Origin: Desulfosporosinus orientis DSM 765
GTDB lineage: Bacteria > Bacillota > Desulfitobacteriia > Desulfitobacteriales > Desulfitobacteriaceae
Assembly: GCF_000235605.1 (NCBI RefSeq)
Contig: NC_016584.1
Span: 1,166,001-1,230,000, forward strand
Direction: 5' to 3'
Length of the DNA stretch: 64,000 nt
The first letter of the stretch is position 1; each line of letters begins with the position of its first letter. Below are positions 29,377 to 38,170 of this stretch, in pieces. Below the pieces are notes generated by a model. It was not told where the DNA came from. It saw only the letters and a list, made by a program, of their open reading frames with translations, and did not search any database. The position numbers and the translations under genes are program-made.

Positions 29377-29775
29377 ATGGTTCGAGTTGCAGATCTAGAA
29401 TCGGGTAAATTCTGGAAACATATAGGGATGTCAACAATTGTTGGCGTTGATGGAATAACTCGAATTCAATTAACTGTCAATGAGGATTTGTTACAGTTTT
29501 ATGGAAATCTGCATGGAGGGGTTATCGCTTCTATGATTGATTCAGCTATTGCTGTCGTGGTTAACCAACAATTAGACTCGGGAGAAGGCGCTTCGACCAT
29601 AGAACTTAAAGTAAATTATTTGAGTTCAATTAGTGAAGGAACTCTCTGGGCCGAGGGAAAGGTGATCAAAAAAGGAAGAAATGTTGTGGTTGCCCAAGGC
29701 GAACTAAAGAATGATGCAGGTAAACTATTGGCCATAGGTACCGCTACCTTTATGGTTAGGCAAATGGCTCGTTAA
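29377..29775 (+). CDS. PaaI-type hotdog-fold thioesterase
   Basis: This 132-residue protein has the PaaI/4HBT signature HGGVIASMIDSAIAVV in the middle, followed by ELKVNYLSSI and a late AQGELKNDAGKLLA. The family hydrolyses acyl-CoA thioesters, often aromatic or medium-chain ones. AGGAGATG precedes the ATG. In a region rich in acyl-CoA genes it may recycle CoA from dead-end intermediates, which is inference. Confidence 0.88.
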   Translation: MVRVADLESGKFWKHIGMSTIVGVDGITRIQLTVNEDLLQFYGNLHGGVIASMIDSAIAVVVNQQLDSGEGASTIELKVNYLSSISEGTLWAEGKVIKKGRNVVVAQGELKNDAGKLLAIGTATFMVRQMAR

Positions 29776-29802
29776 GTATTTAGGGGTGACTACGTGAAAA
29801 GC

Positions 29803-29839
29803 GTGACAAGGGGACGATTAAGAACCTGCCCCTTGTCAC
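29803..29839 (+). repeat. Inverted repeat GTGACAAGGGG / CCCCTTGTCAC
   Basis: An 11-bp perfect stem with a 15-nt loop lies between the thioesterase and birA. The GTGACA-GGGG theme returns at 30972. It may be a terminator without a clear T run, or one of a family of small palindromic repeats. Confidence 0.6.
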
Positions 29840-29859
29840 ATTATTAGGGGGTGAATCGA

Positions 29860-30840
29860 TTGAGTATGCGCGATGCAGTATTACAGGCGCTAAAAGAAAA
29901 GAATGGGGAATGGCTTTCGGGAGAAATGTTAAGTGAAAGCTTAAGAGTTTCTCGTACGACCATCTGGAATCACATCAAGGCTCTTCTGGCAGAGGGATAC
30001 GAAGTGGAATCATCTCCGAAAAAGGGTTATCGCCTTAGTTCTCCTCCAGATATCCTGTCACCTGACGAAGTGTGTCCTGGACTGGCATGTGAAGTATTTG
30101 GCCGGAAGGAATATATCTATTACCAAGAAATTGATTCGACAAATAGCCAAGCACGAACCTTAGCATCCAAAGGATATCCCGAGGGAACTCTAGTAGTTGC
30201 AGATATGCAGACAACTGGACGGGGTCGCCGCGGGCGGAGTTGGTACTCGCCGCGAAACCAGGGAATCTATATGTCTCTAATTCTGCGACCAGTCTTGCCT
30301 ATGAAGGAAATTTCTCGAATTTCTCTCTTAGTGGCAGTGGCTGTAGCGGAAACCCTGGAAGAGGAACTTGACTTACCAGCCCGCATTAAGTGGCCTAACG
30401 ATATATTAGTTAACAACAAGAAAATAGCAGGTATTCTATCTGAAGTAGTTTCCGATATGGACGGCATCGAATACATTGTCGTTGGAATTGGTTTAAATAT
30501 AAACAACCAGCTTCAGGACTTTCCTAGCGACCTTCGAACTCCCGCTACATCGGTGAGGGTTGAAGATCAGCGTCTAGTTTCTCGAGTCAAGGTACTCCAA
30601 GGTTTACTTGTAAGGTTGGAGAGACGCTATTTCGACTTGCTGGCAGGCAGCTTTGAAGGCACTCTTGAAAAAGGAAAAAGCTTGTCACTGGCCATCGGAC
30701 AAGAACTAAAATTAGATACTATAAACGGTGTTATTATTGGGCAGGCAGTAGATATCGATGATTATGGATTCCTTTTGCTTCGCGATCAATCAGGTATAAT
30801 CCACACAATAATGTCTGGTGAGATAACGATCTTGTCCTAA
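29860..30840 (+). CDS. birA: Bifunctional biotin ligase and biotin-operon repressor
   Basis: About 326 residues. A winged helix-turn-helix covers residues 5-60 (SGEMLSESLRVSRTTIWNHIKAL, in part). The central ligase domain has DSTNSQAR, the biotinyl-AMP loop GRGRRGRSW and KWPNDI(L)V with KKIAGIL. A C-terminal SH3-like cap follows. BirA charges biotin carrier proteins and, as holo-repressor, shuts off biotin genes, here probably bioY and the ECF genes downstream. The start is uncertain: GTG 29851 overlaps the AGGGGG ribosome site, so TTG 29860 (8-nt spacing) is preferred, with ATG 29866 also possible. Confidence 0.93.
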   Translation: MSMRDAVLQALKEKNGEWLSGEMLSESLRVSRTTIWNHIKALLAEGYEVESSPKKGYRLSSPPDILSPDEVCPGLACEVFGRKEYIYYQEIDSTNSQARTLASKGYPEGTLVVADMQTTGRGRRGRSWYSPRNQGIYMSLILRPVLPMKEISRISLLVAVAVAETLEEELDLPARIKWPNDILVNNKKIAGILSEVVSDMDGIEYIVVGIGLNINNQLQDFPSDLRTPATSVRVEDQRLVSRVKVLQGLLVRLERRYFDLLAGSFEGTLEKGKSLSLAIGQELKLDTINGVIIGQAVDIDDYGFLLLRDQSGIIHTIMSGEITILS

Positions 30841-30901
30841 TGTCCATCTTTCTTAAGATATAACCCATCAAGTATATGTTAAGGTAAAGTTGCTTTTATA
30901 G

Positions 30902-30930
30902 TTGACAATAAAATGCGATAACAATATAAT
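30902..30930 (+). promoter_or_regulatory. Consensus sigma-A promoter of the biotin-transport operon
   Basis: TTGACA and TATAAT are separated by exactly 17 nt. The spacer and flanks contain GATAACAA, which may be part of a BirA operator half-site, but I cannot see a complete operator dyad. The promoter lies about 170 nt before bioY. The leader carries the large inverted repeat at 30972. Confidence 0.85.
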
Positions 30931-30971
30931 GATGGCAGGATACCGTTACTCATAATCTAAAACTGGTAGAG

Positions 30972-31021
30972 TGACAGGGGACTTGCGACAGGGAAAGTTT
31001 TCTGTCGCAAGTCCCCTGTCA
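30972..31021 (+). repeat. Perfect 20-bp inverted repeat in the bioY leader
   Basis: The arms at 30972-30991 and 31002-31021 are perfectly complementary around a 10-nt loop. The outer part GACAGGGGAC resembles the repeat at 29803, so both may belong to one family of short palindromic elements. It lies inside the transcribed leader of bioY and could act as an attenuator or an mRNA-stabilising stem. Confidence 0.7.
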
Positions 31022-31102
31022 TTTCAAACACAAAGGAATACCAGACGAGCACTAGAATCTATATCTGTTGGAACTAAAAAAGATAGAGGGAGATCTAAGA
31101 AG

Positions 31103-31639
31103 ATGGATAAAAGTAATAATTCTTTGCGGCGAATGGTTTATGCTGCGATGTTTGGAGCCTTGACAGCAATAGGCTCACTAATAGTTATTCCCTTGCAACC
31201 GCTGCCCATTACTCTGCAGACTCTTTTCACGGGCTTGGCTGGGGTTCTTTTAGGTGGAACTACAGGCGCATTGAGCCAGGTTGTCTACGTACTTTTGGGT
31301 ATAATCGGCTTACCTGTCTTTGCCGGCGGTAAAGCAGGTCTTGGAACACTAATGGGCCCTTCTGGTGGCTACCTTATTGGTTTCATTGTAGGTTCTTTCG
31401 TTATCGGTAAACTTATGGAAACAAAGAATGAACCGGGCTTAGTCTGGACCGGATTTTCTCTAGTCGTAGGAAACTTAGTGATTTATACTTTGGGTGTAGT
31501 ACAGCTTTCGTTTGTAGCGCACTTATCCATAGCAAAAGCCTTAATGGCAGGTGTAGTTCCTTTTATCATTGGAGATATGCTTAAGCTAATAACGACGGTT
31601 CTGATTTCTCTTAAATTACGCCATGCAATAAAACGATAG
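31103..31639 (+). CDS. bioY: Biotin ECF transporter substrate-binding component BioY
   Basis: This 178-residue membrane protein has about six membrane segments and the BioY motifs ITLQTLFTGLAGVLLG and GLPVFAGGKAGLGTLMGPSGGYLIGF (in part). It captures biotin and works with the downstream ATPase and EcfT. The frame is open from 30971, inside the inverted repeat, but GGGAG before the ATG at 31103 and the family length fix the start. It is followed at 15 nt by the ATPase gene. Confidence 0.95.
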   Translation: MDKSNNSLRRMVYAAMFGALTAIGSLIVIPLQPLPITLQTLFTGLAGVLLGGTTGALSQVVYVLLGIIGLPVFAGGKAGLGTLMGPSGGYLIGFIVGSFVIGKLMETKNEPGLVWTGFSLVVGNLVIYTLGVVQLSFVAHLSIAKALMAGVVPFIIGDMLKLITTVLISLKLRHAIKR

Positions 31640-31654
31640 GGAGAGACCATAATC

Positions 31655-32539
31655 ATGAAAAATATGCTCAGGGTTCGTAACCTGACTTATGCCTATGAAA
31701 AAGGTCGCTCCCCAGTCCTCAGAAACCTTGACCTACTTATAGGTGAGGGTGAGTATATTGCTGTTATCGGTCCCAATGGTTGTGGCAAGACCACACTCAT
31801 TCGGCATTTTAATGCATTACTTCTTCCTACAGCCGGTGAAGTTCAGGTCGATGAGTTCAGTACCAGTGACTCGAAGCGTCTTCTGGAAATTCGTCGCCTA
31901 GTCGGTATGGCTTTTCAAAATGCGGATAATCAGATTGTCGGAATGAGCGTGGAGGAAGACGTGGCCTTTGGTCCGGGCAACCTTGGGTTACCAACCGCAG
32001 AAGTTCGTCGGCGTGTGGACCAGGCTCTTGCTATGGTAGGTTTGACCGAACTACGGACCCGCCAACCCTATACACTTTCCGGAGGTCAGAAACAACTGCT
32101 GGCTTTGGCTGGTCTGCTGGCTATGGAACCTAAATTGATCGTGCTTGATGAGCCTACCGCCTCTCTGGATCCGGAAAGTAAAAAGAAGGTACTTACTTTA
32201 CTGAAAACCTTAAACTCCCAAGGACTGGGTATCATACATGTGACCCACAGTATGGAGGAGGCAGCTTTAGCTGAGAGGGTGCTAGTGATGGATAAGGGTA
32301 AATTAGTTGCTGATGGAAAACCAGATGACATATTGAGCCGAGTGGAGTGGCTTAAGTCACTGGGCCTAGCACCTCCTACTATCACCGAGTTGATGTGGAA
32401 GCTGCAGCAGGGGGGAGCGGATGTGAGTACTAGTGTCTTTACGATTGACACTGCGGTTAAGGAAATAATCACCTTGTTGGAACGCTTTAAAAATTCAAGC
32501 CAAGTTATTATGACACAGAAGGCGGATGGAAATGTATAA
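31655..32539 (+). CDS. ecfA: ECF transporter ATPase
   Basis: This 294-residue ABC ATPase has Walker A GPNGCGKTT, Q-loop FQNADNQIVG, signature LSGGQKQ, Walker B LIVLDEPTA and the switch His in HVTHSMEEA. The Q-loop FQNADNQIV form is typical of EcfA/CbiO-type ATPases. Only one ATPase gene is present, so it probably forms a homodimer as in BioMNY, or pairs with one encoded elsewhere. The C-terminal extension after residue 240 is normal for Ecf ATPases. Its end overlaps ecfT by 14 nt. Confidence 0.94.
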   Translation: MKNMLRVRNLTYAYEKGRSPVLRNLDLLIGEGEYIAVIGPNGCGKTTLIRHFNALLLPTAGEVQVDEFSTSDSKRLLEIRRLVGMAFQNADNQIVGMSVEEDVAFGPGNLGLPTAEVRRRVDQALAMVGLTELRTRQPYTLSGGQKQLLALAGLLAMEPKLIVLDEPTASLDPESKKKVLTLLKTLNSQGLGIIHVTHSMEEAALAERVLVMDKGKLVADGKPDDILSRVEWLKSLGLAPPTITELMWKLQQGGADVSTSVFTIDTAVKEIITLLERFKNSSQVIMTQKADGNV

Positions 32540-33308
32540 GCTTGGGCAATACGTTTATCAAGAATCACCTGTCCATAGCAGAGATCCTCGAGTAAAACTA
32601 ATAGCGGTAATAGCTCTTAGCATAATGATTTTCAAAGTAAACATGGTGGGTCTCCTAGTTGTTAGTGTTGCGGCCCTAGTAGTCTCGTTACTTGCCCGTC
32701 TACCCCTGAGCGCAGTTTTAAGAACGGTGCACCCAGTATTGCCTTTCTTTTCCTTTCTATTTTTGATGTATATCTTCTTTACTCCTGGGCGTTCGATACC
32801 ACCATTTCCTATCGGACCGATGCAGATTAGTTACGAGGGGTTAAACCTCGGGATTATACAAGTCTGGAAGTTTCTGCTACTCGTGGTGGCAGCATCAATA
32901 TTGACTATGACTACCACCCAGTCTGAAATTACTATGGGGTTGGAACGACTTCTGAGGCCCATAAGGATTACGGGGATATCGTCTCATGATATTGCTATGT
33001 TGATAGCTTTAGCCTTAAGGTTTATGCCGACGCTGATGGATGAAATGAACAGCGTCAGTCAAGCTCAATTGGCACGAGGTGCTAATTTTAACCCGCGTCG
33101 CTTAAGGGGGAAAATAAGGGTTATTAGCTATCTGGCAGTGCCTTTGGCGGTGAAGGTCTTTAGTCGTTGTGATGAGCTGGTGGATGCCATGCAAGCCCGA
33201 GGTTATCAACAGGGCCAACGTACCTACCTGCGAGAGCTCGTCTTATCACCCAGCGATTATGGTTTAATTGCGGCGATCCTTGTAGTATTAATAGTAGTAA
33301 TAGTATAA
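32526..33308 (+). CDS. ecfT: ECF transporter transmembrane protein EcfT
   Basis: This 260-residue protein begins with the EcfT pattern SPVHSRDPRVKLIAVI. It has about five membrane segments and two coupling-helix motifs with Ala-Arg-Gly: QLARGANF and AMQARGY. EcfT links the ATPases to BioY. The start ATG overlaps the ATPase gene, implying translational coupling. With bioY and ecfA it makes a complete biotin importer, which fits the many biotin-dependent decarboxylases in the window. Confidence 0.93.
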   Translation: MEMYKLGQYVYQESPVHSRDPRVKLIAVIALSIMIFKVNMVGLLVVSVAALVVSLLARLPLSAVLRTVHPVLPFFSFLFLMYIFFTPGRSIPPFPIGPMQISYEGLNLGIIQVWKFLLLVVAASILTMTTTQSEITMGLERLLRPIRITGISSHDIAMLIALALRFMPTLMDEMNSVSQAQLARGANFNPRRLRGKIRVISYLAVPLAVKVFSRCDELVDAMQARGYQQGQRTYLRELVLSPSDYGLIAAILVVLIVVIV

Positions 33309-33313
33309 ATAAT

Positions 33314-33351
33314 ACGCCAAAAACGTCCCATTATTGGGACGTTTTTGGCGT
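33314..33351. terminator. Bidirectional terminator
   Basis: A perfect 17-bp stem around loop TTAT is flanked by A-rich and T-rich arms (GCCAAAAACG / CGTTTTTGGC). It sits between convergent ecfT and the minus-strand activator and can end both. Confidence 0.9.
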
Positions 33352-33356
33352 TGACT

Positions 33357-35456
33357 TTAACAAAGATTATATTTGCCCAGTTTTTCATAAAATGCTGATC
33401 GGCTCATTTTAAGGAGACGGGCGGCGGCACTTTTGTTGCCTTTAGCTTTTTTTAGAGCTACTAAAAGCATTTCTTTATCAACATCACTTAACACCGCTCG
33501 ATAGGAAGAAGGTTCATAGGCTTTTTGATTAAATTGAAAGATCTGAGCCGAGAGGTGTTCGAGGCCAATTTCGCCCTCCCAAACAAAATTGGCGGCTCGT
33601 TCGATGCAGTTTTCGAGTTCCCTTATGTTACCCGGCCAGGAGTAAACTAATAAGGCTTCCTGGGCGGCTTGGTTTATCCCGACAACATTGGATCCTAATA
33701 TTTTGTTATATTTGTTCATAAAAACCTCGGCCAAAGGTATTATGTCTTCAGAACGTTCTCGGAGTGAAGGTAGATTAAATTGGATTACATTTAGACGATA
33801 GTAAAGATCTAATCGAAACGTTCCCTCTTTTATCGCCTCACGCAAATCCTTATTTGTGGCTGCTATAATACGAACGTTCACCTTTTCGGGGGTGACTCCC
33901 CCTACTTGCATAAATTCTTTATCCTGCAATACCTGTAATATCTTGGCCTGGATCGATAAAGGCATGTCTCCGATTTCGTCCAGGAAAATCGTTCCTTGAT
34001 TGGCCTGAGTGAAATAACCAATTTTACCTTTACGTGAGGCTCCGGTGAATGAACCTGCAGTATAGCCAAAGAGTTCAGATTCTAATAGGGGTTCAGGGAT
34101 GGCAGCACAATTAACTTTTACAAAGGGATGTTTTGCTCGGGGACTGGCGGCATGGATCGCATGGGCAAACATATCCTTACCTACGCCACTTTCGCCAGTT
34201 AGAAGGACAGTTGAGCTGCTGCGCGCAATGCGCTGGGCGTCATTTTTCATCTTCATAAAGGCTGGATTTTTGGAGACCAAATCATCAAAGCTATTACCAT
34301 GCTTTTCAACTTCATCACGGTAATACTGTAGTTGTTGTCTTAAAGAGAGCCATTTCCGGGCGATTTCTTCTGTGAGTTTATTATCACCAAGATAGACTGT
34401 ACTGACTACACCAACAGTCTCAGTATCATTATAGATGACCTTGTTAATTGGAACATGTGATACGATACAATTTCTGCCTTTAATTGTGCATACTTCAACC
34501 TCAGCAATCCCGGTTTTTCCTACCTCAACGGGAACTTCTGATAATAGTTTTTTGATCGGCATTCCAGTCATTGCTTCTGCTGTATCAGCAACAAGCTGGC
34601 AGCCACTTTCATTAACATATTTTATGGAACCTACAACGTTCGAGACAAAAACACCATCAGAGGAAGCGTTAAGGACTCCATCAAGATTGGTTTGCAAGTC
34701 CTTAACTATTTCCAGTTCGCGAGCCATTTCCTCCAGGTCGGATATATCTACAAAGGCAATTTTCGTACCGATTTTCACATTATCGGCTTCAATTGGTACT
34801 TGGCTCACGATGACCGGCAGGGATTGTATCGTCTGCTTAATTCCTCGATTAGGCTTATTAAATAATTTAAGGTCTGGAAGAACATATTCCAAGTTCAAAC
34901 CTTTGATTTCGGAGGCGTTTAGCCCAAACATTTTCTCAGCAACAGGGTTGATTCGTAAAATTCCTCCATTGTTATCGATAACTATAATACCTTCATAGTT
35001 TGCCTTGAATATAGACTCAAGCAAAACGTGAGATGTCATAATCACTTTCTGACTTCCACGAAGATATTCTGCTGTTCCAATCATACCGACGGGCTTATTT
35101 TCATGATCAACGACAACCACATAATCAACCATGCTATTACTGGTTCGTACTACCATCGATATATCATCATAGCATAGATCGCATGATACAGTGATCGGCC
35201 TATTAACTATATATGGCGTACACGGATCATCTAAGCTAGAACCATCTAGAAGTGCCTTATATAGCCTTTTTTTAGGAAAAACTCCAATTAACTTATCGTT
35301 AGAATCAACGACTGGAAGAGTATCCAGCCTGGAATCCTGGTAATGCTGGATTACAGTCCGTAGAGAATCATCTGGATGAATAACTATAAAATTCTTATTC
35401 ATCATCTGTTTGACGGTAAGCCATGAAGTGTAATTTAAGTTTTCAGGAACCACCAT
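33357..35456 (-). CDS. Sigma-54-dependent activator (CBS-PAS-PAS-AAA+-Fis)
   Basis: From this start the protein has 699 residues. An N-terminal CBS pair (about 15-125) is followed by two PAS-like regions (about 140-240, with IDNNGGILRINPVAEKMFG, and about 250-360). The AAA+ domain has Walker A GESGVGKD, loop GSFTGA, Walker B FLDEIG and finger FRLDLYYRLN. The C-terminal Fis helix-turn-helix reads NKSAAARLLKMSRSAF. The frame opens 45 nt earlier, but GGGAGGAG precedes the ATG at 35456. It has all parts needed to activate sigma-54. As the nearest intact activator to the acyl-CoA island, it is the best candidate regulator of the promoters at 36735, 40967 and 49208. CBS domains suggest adenylate or CoA-type ligands. 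Confidence 0.92.
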   Translation of the reverse strand: MVVPENLNYTSWLTVKQMMNKNFIVIHPDDSLRTVIQHYQDSRLDTLPVVDSNDKLIGVFPKKRLYKALLDGSSLDDPCTPYIVNRPITVSCDLCYDDISMVVRTSNSMVDYVVVVDHENKPVGMIGTAEYLRGSQKVIMTSHVLLESIFKANYEGIIVIDNNGGILRINPVAEKMFGLNASEIKGLNLEYVLPDLKLFNKPNRGIKQTIQSLPVIVSQVPIEADNVKIGTKIAFVDISDLEEMARELEIVKDLQTNLDGVLNASSDGVFVSNVVGSIKYVNESGCQLVADTAEAMTGMPIKKLLSEVPVEVGKTGIAEVEVCTIKGRNCIVSHVPINKVIYNDTETVGVVSTVYLGDNKLTEEIARKWLSLRQQLQYYRDEVEKHGNSFDDLVSKNPAFMKMKNDAQRIARSSSTVLLTGESGVGKDMFAHAIHAASPRAKHPFVKVNCAAIPEPLLESELFGYTAGSFTGASRKGKIGYFTQANQGTIFLDEIGDMPLSIQAKILQVLQDKEFMQVGGVTPEKVNVRIIAATNKDLREAIKEGTFRLDLYYRLNVIQFNLPSLRERSEDIIPLAEVFMNKYNKILGSNVVGINQAAQEALLVYSWPGNIRELENCIERAANFVWEGEIGLEHLSAQIFQFNQKAYEPSSYRAVLSDVDKEMLLVALKKAKGNKSAAARLLKMSRSAFYEKLGKYNLC

Positions 35457-35603
35457 TATACTATTCTCCTCCCAGAGTTGCTTAGAAAAATACTTAGACA
35501 TGCTGGTACTGATTTTTGGATTATTATACTATAGAATCTAACATTATAAAATACATATTCTGTAAGTACTGTCAAGAGCTATAGTCCCTAATAAGGGCAG
35601 ATA

Positions 35604-36407
35604 CTATAAGCTTTTTCTTAAACTCACATCCTCAGCCAGATATTCCTCCAATGATCCGTCAGATAAGCGAACTACAAGTCCACCATTTTCACTCAAGTCT
35701 TCCGCCACTCCATGAGATGAATCCTTTCCTTTGGTAACAGTAACGTTTTTTCCTAGGGTTACGTTGTTCCCAATCCACTTGCTGCGGAGATAAGGATGCC
35801 CCGCTTTTACAAAGCCTTGGAAATGCTCGTCCCAACTTATAATAAACTGTTTAAGCAGTTTAATACGGGAAACGTTATGACCCAGTTCTAAGGATAGAGA
35901 AGTGCTGGTTTCCTTACAATCAGGGGGAAGATGTTTGGCAGCCAGATTTACATTTATGCCTAAGCCTATGATTACGTACTCGACTTTATCTTTGGAAAAA
36001 CTACTCTCTGCGAGTATGCCGCAGACCTTTTTATCGTTAATCAAAATATCGTTAGGCCATTTTATTCCGGATGCACAGCCAGTTACTATTTTTATTGTTT
36101 CGGCAACGACGACTGCGGTTAAAAGAGTAAGTTGAGGAATAAATTGCACGTTGATTTGAGGTCTTAATAGCATGGAAAGCAGTAGTCCCTTACCAGGTGG
36201 GCAGAACCACTGGCGTTGCATCCTGCCTCGACCGGCGGATTGGGATCGGCTCATAACGATAGCGCCTTCAGCAGCGCCGGATTTAGCCATTTGTCTTGCA
36301 ATACTGTTAGTTGAAGAGAGCACCCGATAAAAATGAATTCCCTTGCCAAGTAATTTAAATTGCTTATGAGGCAAGCAAGTCTCATCGTAGATACTGGCAT
36401 TTTCCAT
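35604..36407 (-). CDS. Biotin-protein ligase without DNA-binding domain
   Basis: This protein of about 267 residues is a second biotin ligase. It has SSTNSIARQ, the loop GRGRMQRQW, KWPNDILIN and KKVCGILAE, and a C-terminal SH3-like cap, but no winged helix-turn-helix before the catalytic domain. It should therefore only biotinylate proteins. It lies next to the island that encodes three biotin carriers, so it may serve them specifically. The frame opens at 36479. GGGAGG upstream fits the ATG at 36407 (or a TTG two or three codons before). It is on the minus strand behind the activator. Confidence 0.9.
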   Translation of the reverse strand: MENASIYDETCLPHKQFKLLGKGIHFYRVLSSTNSIARQMAKSGAAEGAIVMSRSQSAGRGRMQRQWFCPPGKGLLLSMLLRPQINVQFIPQLTLLTAVVVAETIKIVTGCASGIKWPNDILINDKKVCGILAESSFSKDKVEYVIIGLGINVNLAAKHLPPDCKETSTSLSLELGHNVSRIKLLKQFIISWDEHFQGFVKAGHPYLRSKWIGNNVTLGKNVTVTKGKDSSHGVAEDLSENGGLVVRLSDGSLEEYLAEDVSLRKSL

Positions 36408-36734
36408 TTGCAACAAAATCCTCCCTTTTAGGACAGCCTTATAAAAATAAAAATACCACCTTCTTATGCTTACCGTCAATTATCAAGCTAGATGGCGTGA
36501 AGAGAAAATAATGGACTAAGAGCAGGAGGGTGGTTTTTAGTTATAAGGTAAATATATATAGTTTGATTTTACTATTACTTTTAGGCAAATGTGTTCATAA
36601 AACCGGAAAATTGTACATATAACCATACAGTTTAATTCATAGATTTTGAATAAATCAATACATAATATTTTATAAATATTTAAGTATTGCAGATCAGTAG
36701 GGCTATATTCGTTTCTAATGAAGTAAATCAATGG

Positions 36735-36751
36735 TTGGCACGGTTATTGCA
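36735..36751 (+). promoter_or_regulatory. Sigma-54 promoter of the first acyl-CoA operon
   Basis: TTGGCAC-GGTTA-TTGCA is a perfect -24/-12 match. It lies 223 nt before the acyl-CoA dehydrogenase gene in the 566-nt gap 36408-36973. The leader contains GGAGGTGA at 36868 without a proper gene after it. A TGGACTA word is at 36512. Nothing else in the gap is identifiable. Confidence 0.9.
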
Positions 36752-36973
36752 ATATAAAACGACACATAGGTTGTATTTATGCCCAATCATAGACCAGTGG
36801 CGCAGGTATCGTTTATATAATATTTAAACAGCGAGACTTACGATTAACCGCAGATTATCAAATTGATGGAGGTGAAAGGGAAACTGTATTATTGGATACT
36901 TATATTTCCTGCGTTACGTAGAAAGAAAATAACAAAGCGAAATATTAATTATAACTGAGGAGTGGTAAAGTAA

Positions 36974-38131
36974 ATGGATTTTGCATTGACCGAAGATCAA
37001 CAAATGATACAAGACATGGCTCGTAACTTCGCTCTAAAGGAAATTGCGCCTTTTATTGAACAGGATGAAGAAAATCACTTCTACCGTAGAGAAATACTGA
37101 CTAAATTAGGCGATTTGGGCCTGTTGGGCTGGAGTATACCTGAGGAGTATGGTGGAAATGGAATGGGCTGGATGGAAGCCGTCCTAGCACTGTATGAAAT
37201 ATCTAAGGTTCATACTTCTTGGAGATTGAGCGTCAGCGGCAACTGTTGGGGGCCTGCTATGACGATCAATCAGTATGGAACTGAAGAGCAAAAGCAAAAG
37301 TATATCCCCGGACTGGTAGCGGGTACTTCTGTAGGTAGCTTTGCTATCACTGAAGCCAATACCGGTTCTGACGTGGCAAGTATGAAGACCTTTGCTGAAG
37401 ATAAAGGGGATCACTGGTTAATCAATGGTTCTAAAATGTGGATATCCGGAGGGCATACTTGTGATATCGGTCTCCTTTATGCCGTGACTGATAAAGGTGC
37501 AGGTGCTAAAGGGATCTCCTGTTTTATCATTGACTACAATAATACCTCTGGTGTCACCAGAATTCCCATTCACTCCAAAGTAGGTATGTGGCCAGCACCA
37601 ACTTCGGAATTGGTGTTTGAAAACGCAGTGGTTCCAAAGGAAAACCTCTTAGGACCGCTTAATAAAGGCTTCCAAATTTGCATGTGGATGTTAAATAATA
37701 CTCGGATGGGCTGCGCTACTGGTTCTGCTGCTCTTTCAGCGGCCTGTCTGGAAGGTTCAGTTCAATATGCTAATGAGCGAACTCAGTTTGGAAAACCCAT
37801 TGGCAAGTATCAAATGATCCAAGCACAACTAGCTGAAATGAAGCTGGAAGATGAAGCAGCCAAATATCTCGTTTATCACGCTGCATGGCTAAAAGATAAT
37901 AATCTTCCTAGCCAGCAGGCAACTTCGATGGCAAAACTTTACGGTTGTATGGCAGCAGTTCATGGTGCCAACATGGCCATGAAAATATATGGTTCCTATG
38001 GTTATTCAACAGAATATCCTTGCGGAAGATGGCTCCGGGATGCCAAGCAGTTTGAAACTCTCGAAGGAACTTCCAACATTCATATGCAGATTATTTCGGG
38101 CATCGAACTTGGTTACCAACCTAACCGATAA
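36974..38131 (+). CDS. Acyl-CoA dehydrogenase, glutaryl-CoA dehydrogenase-like
   Basis: This 385-residue flavoenzyme has the family blocks FAITEANTGSDVASM, WISGG, RTQFGKPIGKYQMIQ and the C-terminal FETLEGTSNIH, where Glu364 is the likely catalytic base. Arg84 in KVHTSWRLS aligns with the Arg that binds the distal carboxylate in glutaryl-CoA dehydrogenase and is absent from butyryl-CoA dehydrogenases. The residue next to the catalytic Glu is Leu rather than the Tyr of decarboxylating enzymes, and the Glu seven residues before the Arg is Ser. It is therefore probably a non-decarboxylating enzyme making glutaconyl-CoA, which the biotin decarboxylases would take. No etfAB genes are nearby. Its paralogue is at 56019. 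Confidence 0.88.
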   Translation: MDFALTEDQQMIQDMARNFALKEIAPFIEQDEENHFYRREILTKLGDLGLLGWSIPEEYGGNGMGWMEAVLALYEISKVHTSWRLSVSGNCWGPAMTINQYGTEEQKQKYIPGLVAGTSVGSFAITEANTGSDVASMKTFAEDKGDHWLINGSKMWISGGHTCDIGLLYAVTDKGAGAKGISCFIIDYNNTSGVTRIPIHSKVGMWPAPTSELVFENAVVPKENLLGPLNKGFQICMWMLNNTRMGCATGSAALSAACLEGSVQYANERTQFGKPIGKYQMIQAQLAEMKLEDEAAKYLVYHAAWLKDNNLPSQQATSMAKLYGCMAAVHGANMAMKIYGSYGYSTEYPCGRWLRDAKQFETLEGTSNIHMQIISGIELGYQPNR

Positions 38132-38170
38132 TCAGCAAAAAGCTAGTCCCCAGTTTGGCAATATAAATTT

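Noticed and set aside
34435-34998. 187-codon plus-strand frame inside the minus-strand activator gene
   Set aside because: It is antisense to a clearly coding gene with recognised domains and has no ribosome site or family resemblance.
36537-36731. 64-codon minus-strand frame before the sigma-54 promoter
   Set aside because: Low-complexity AT-rich text without a ribosome site. The region is better explained as regulatory spacer.
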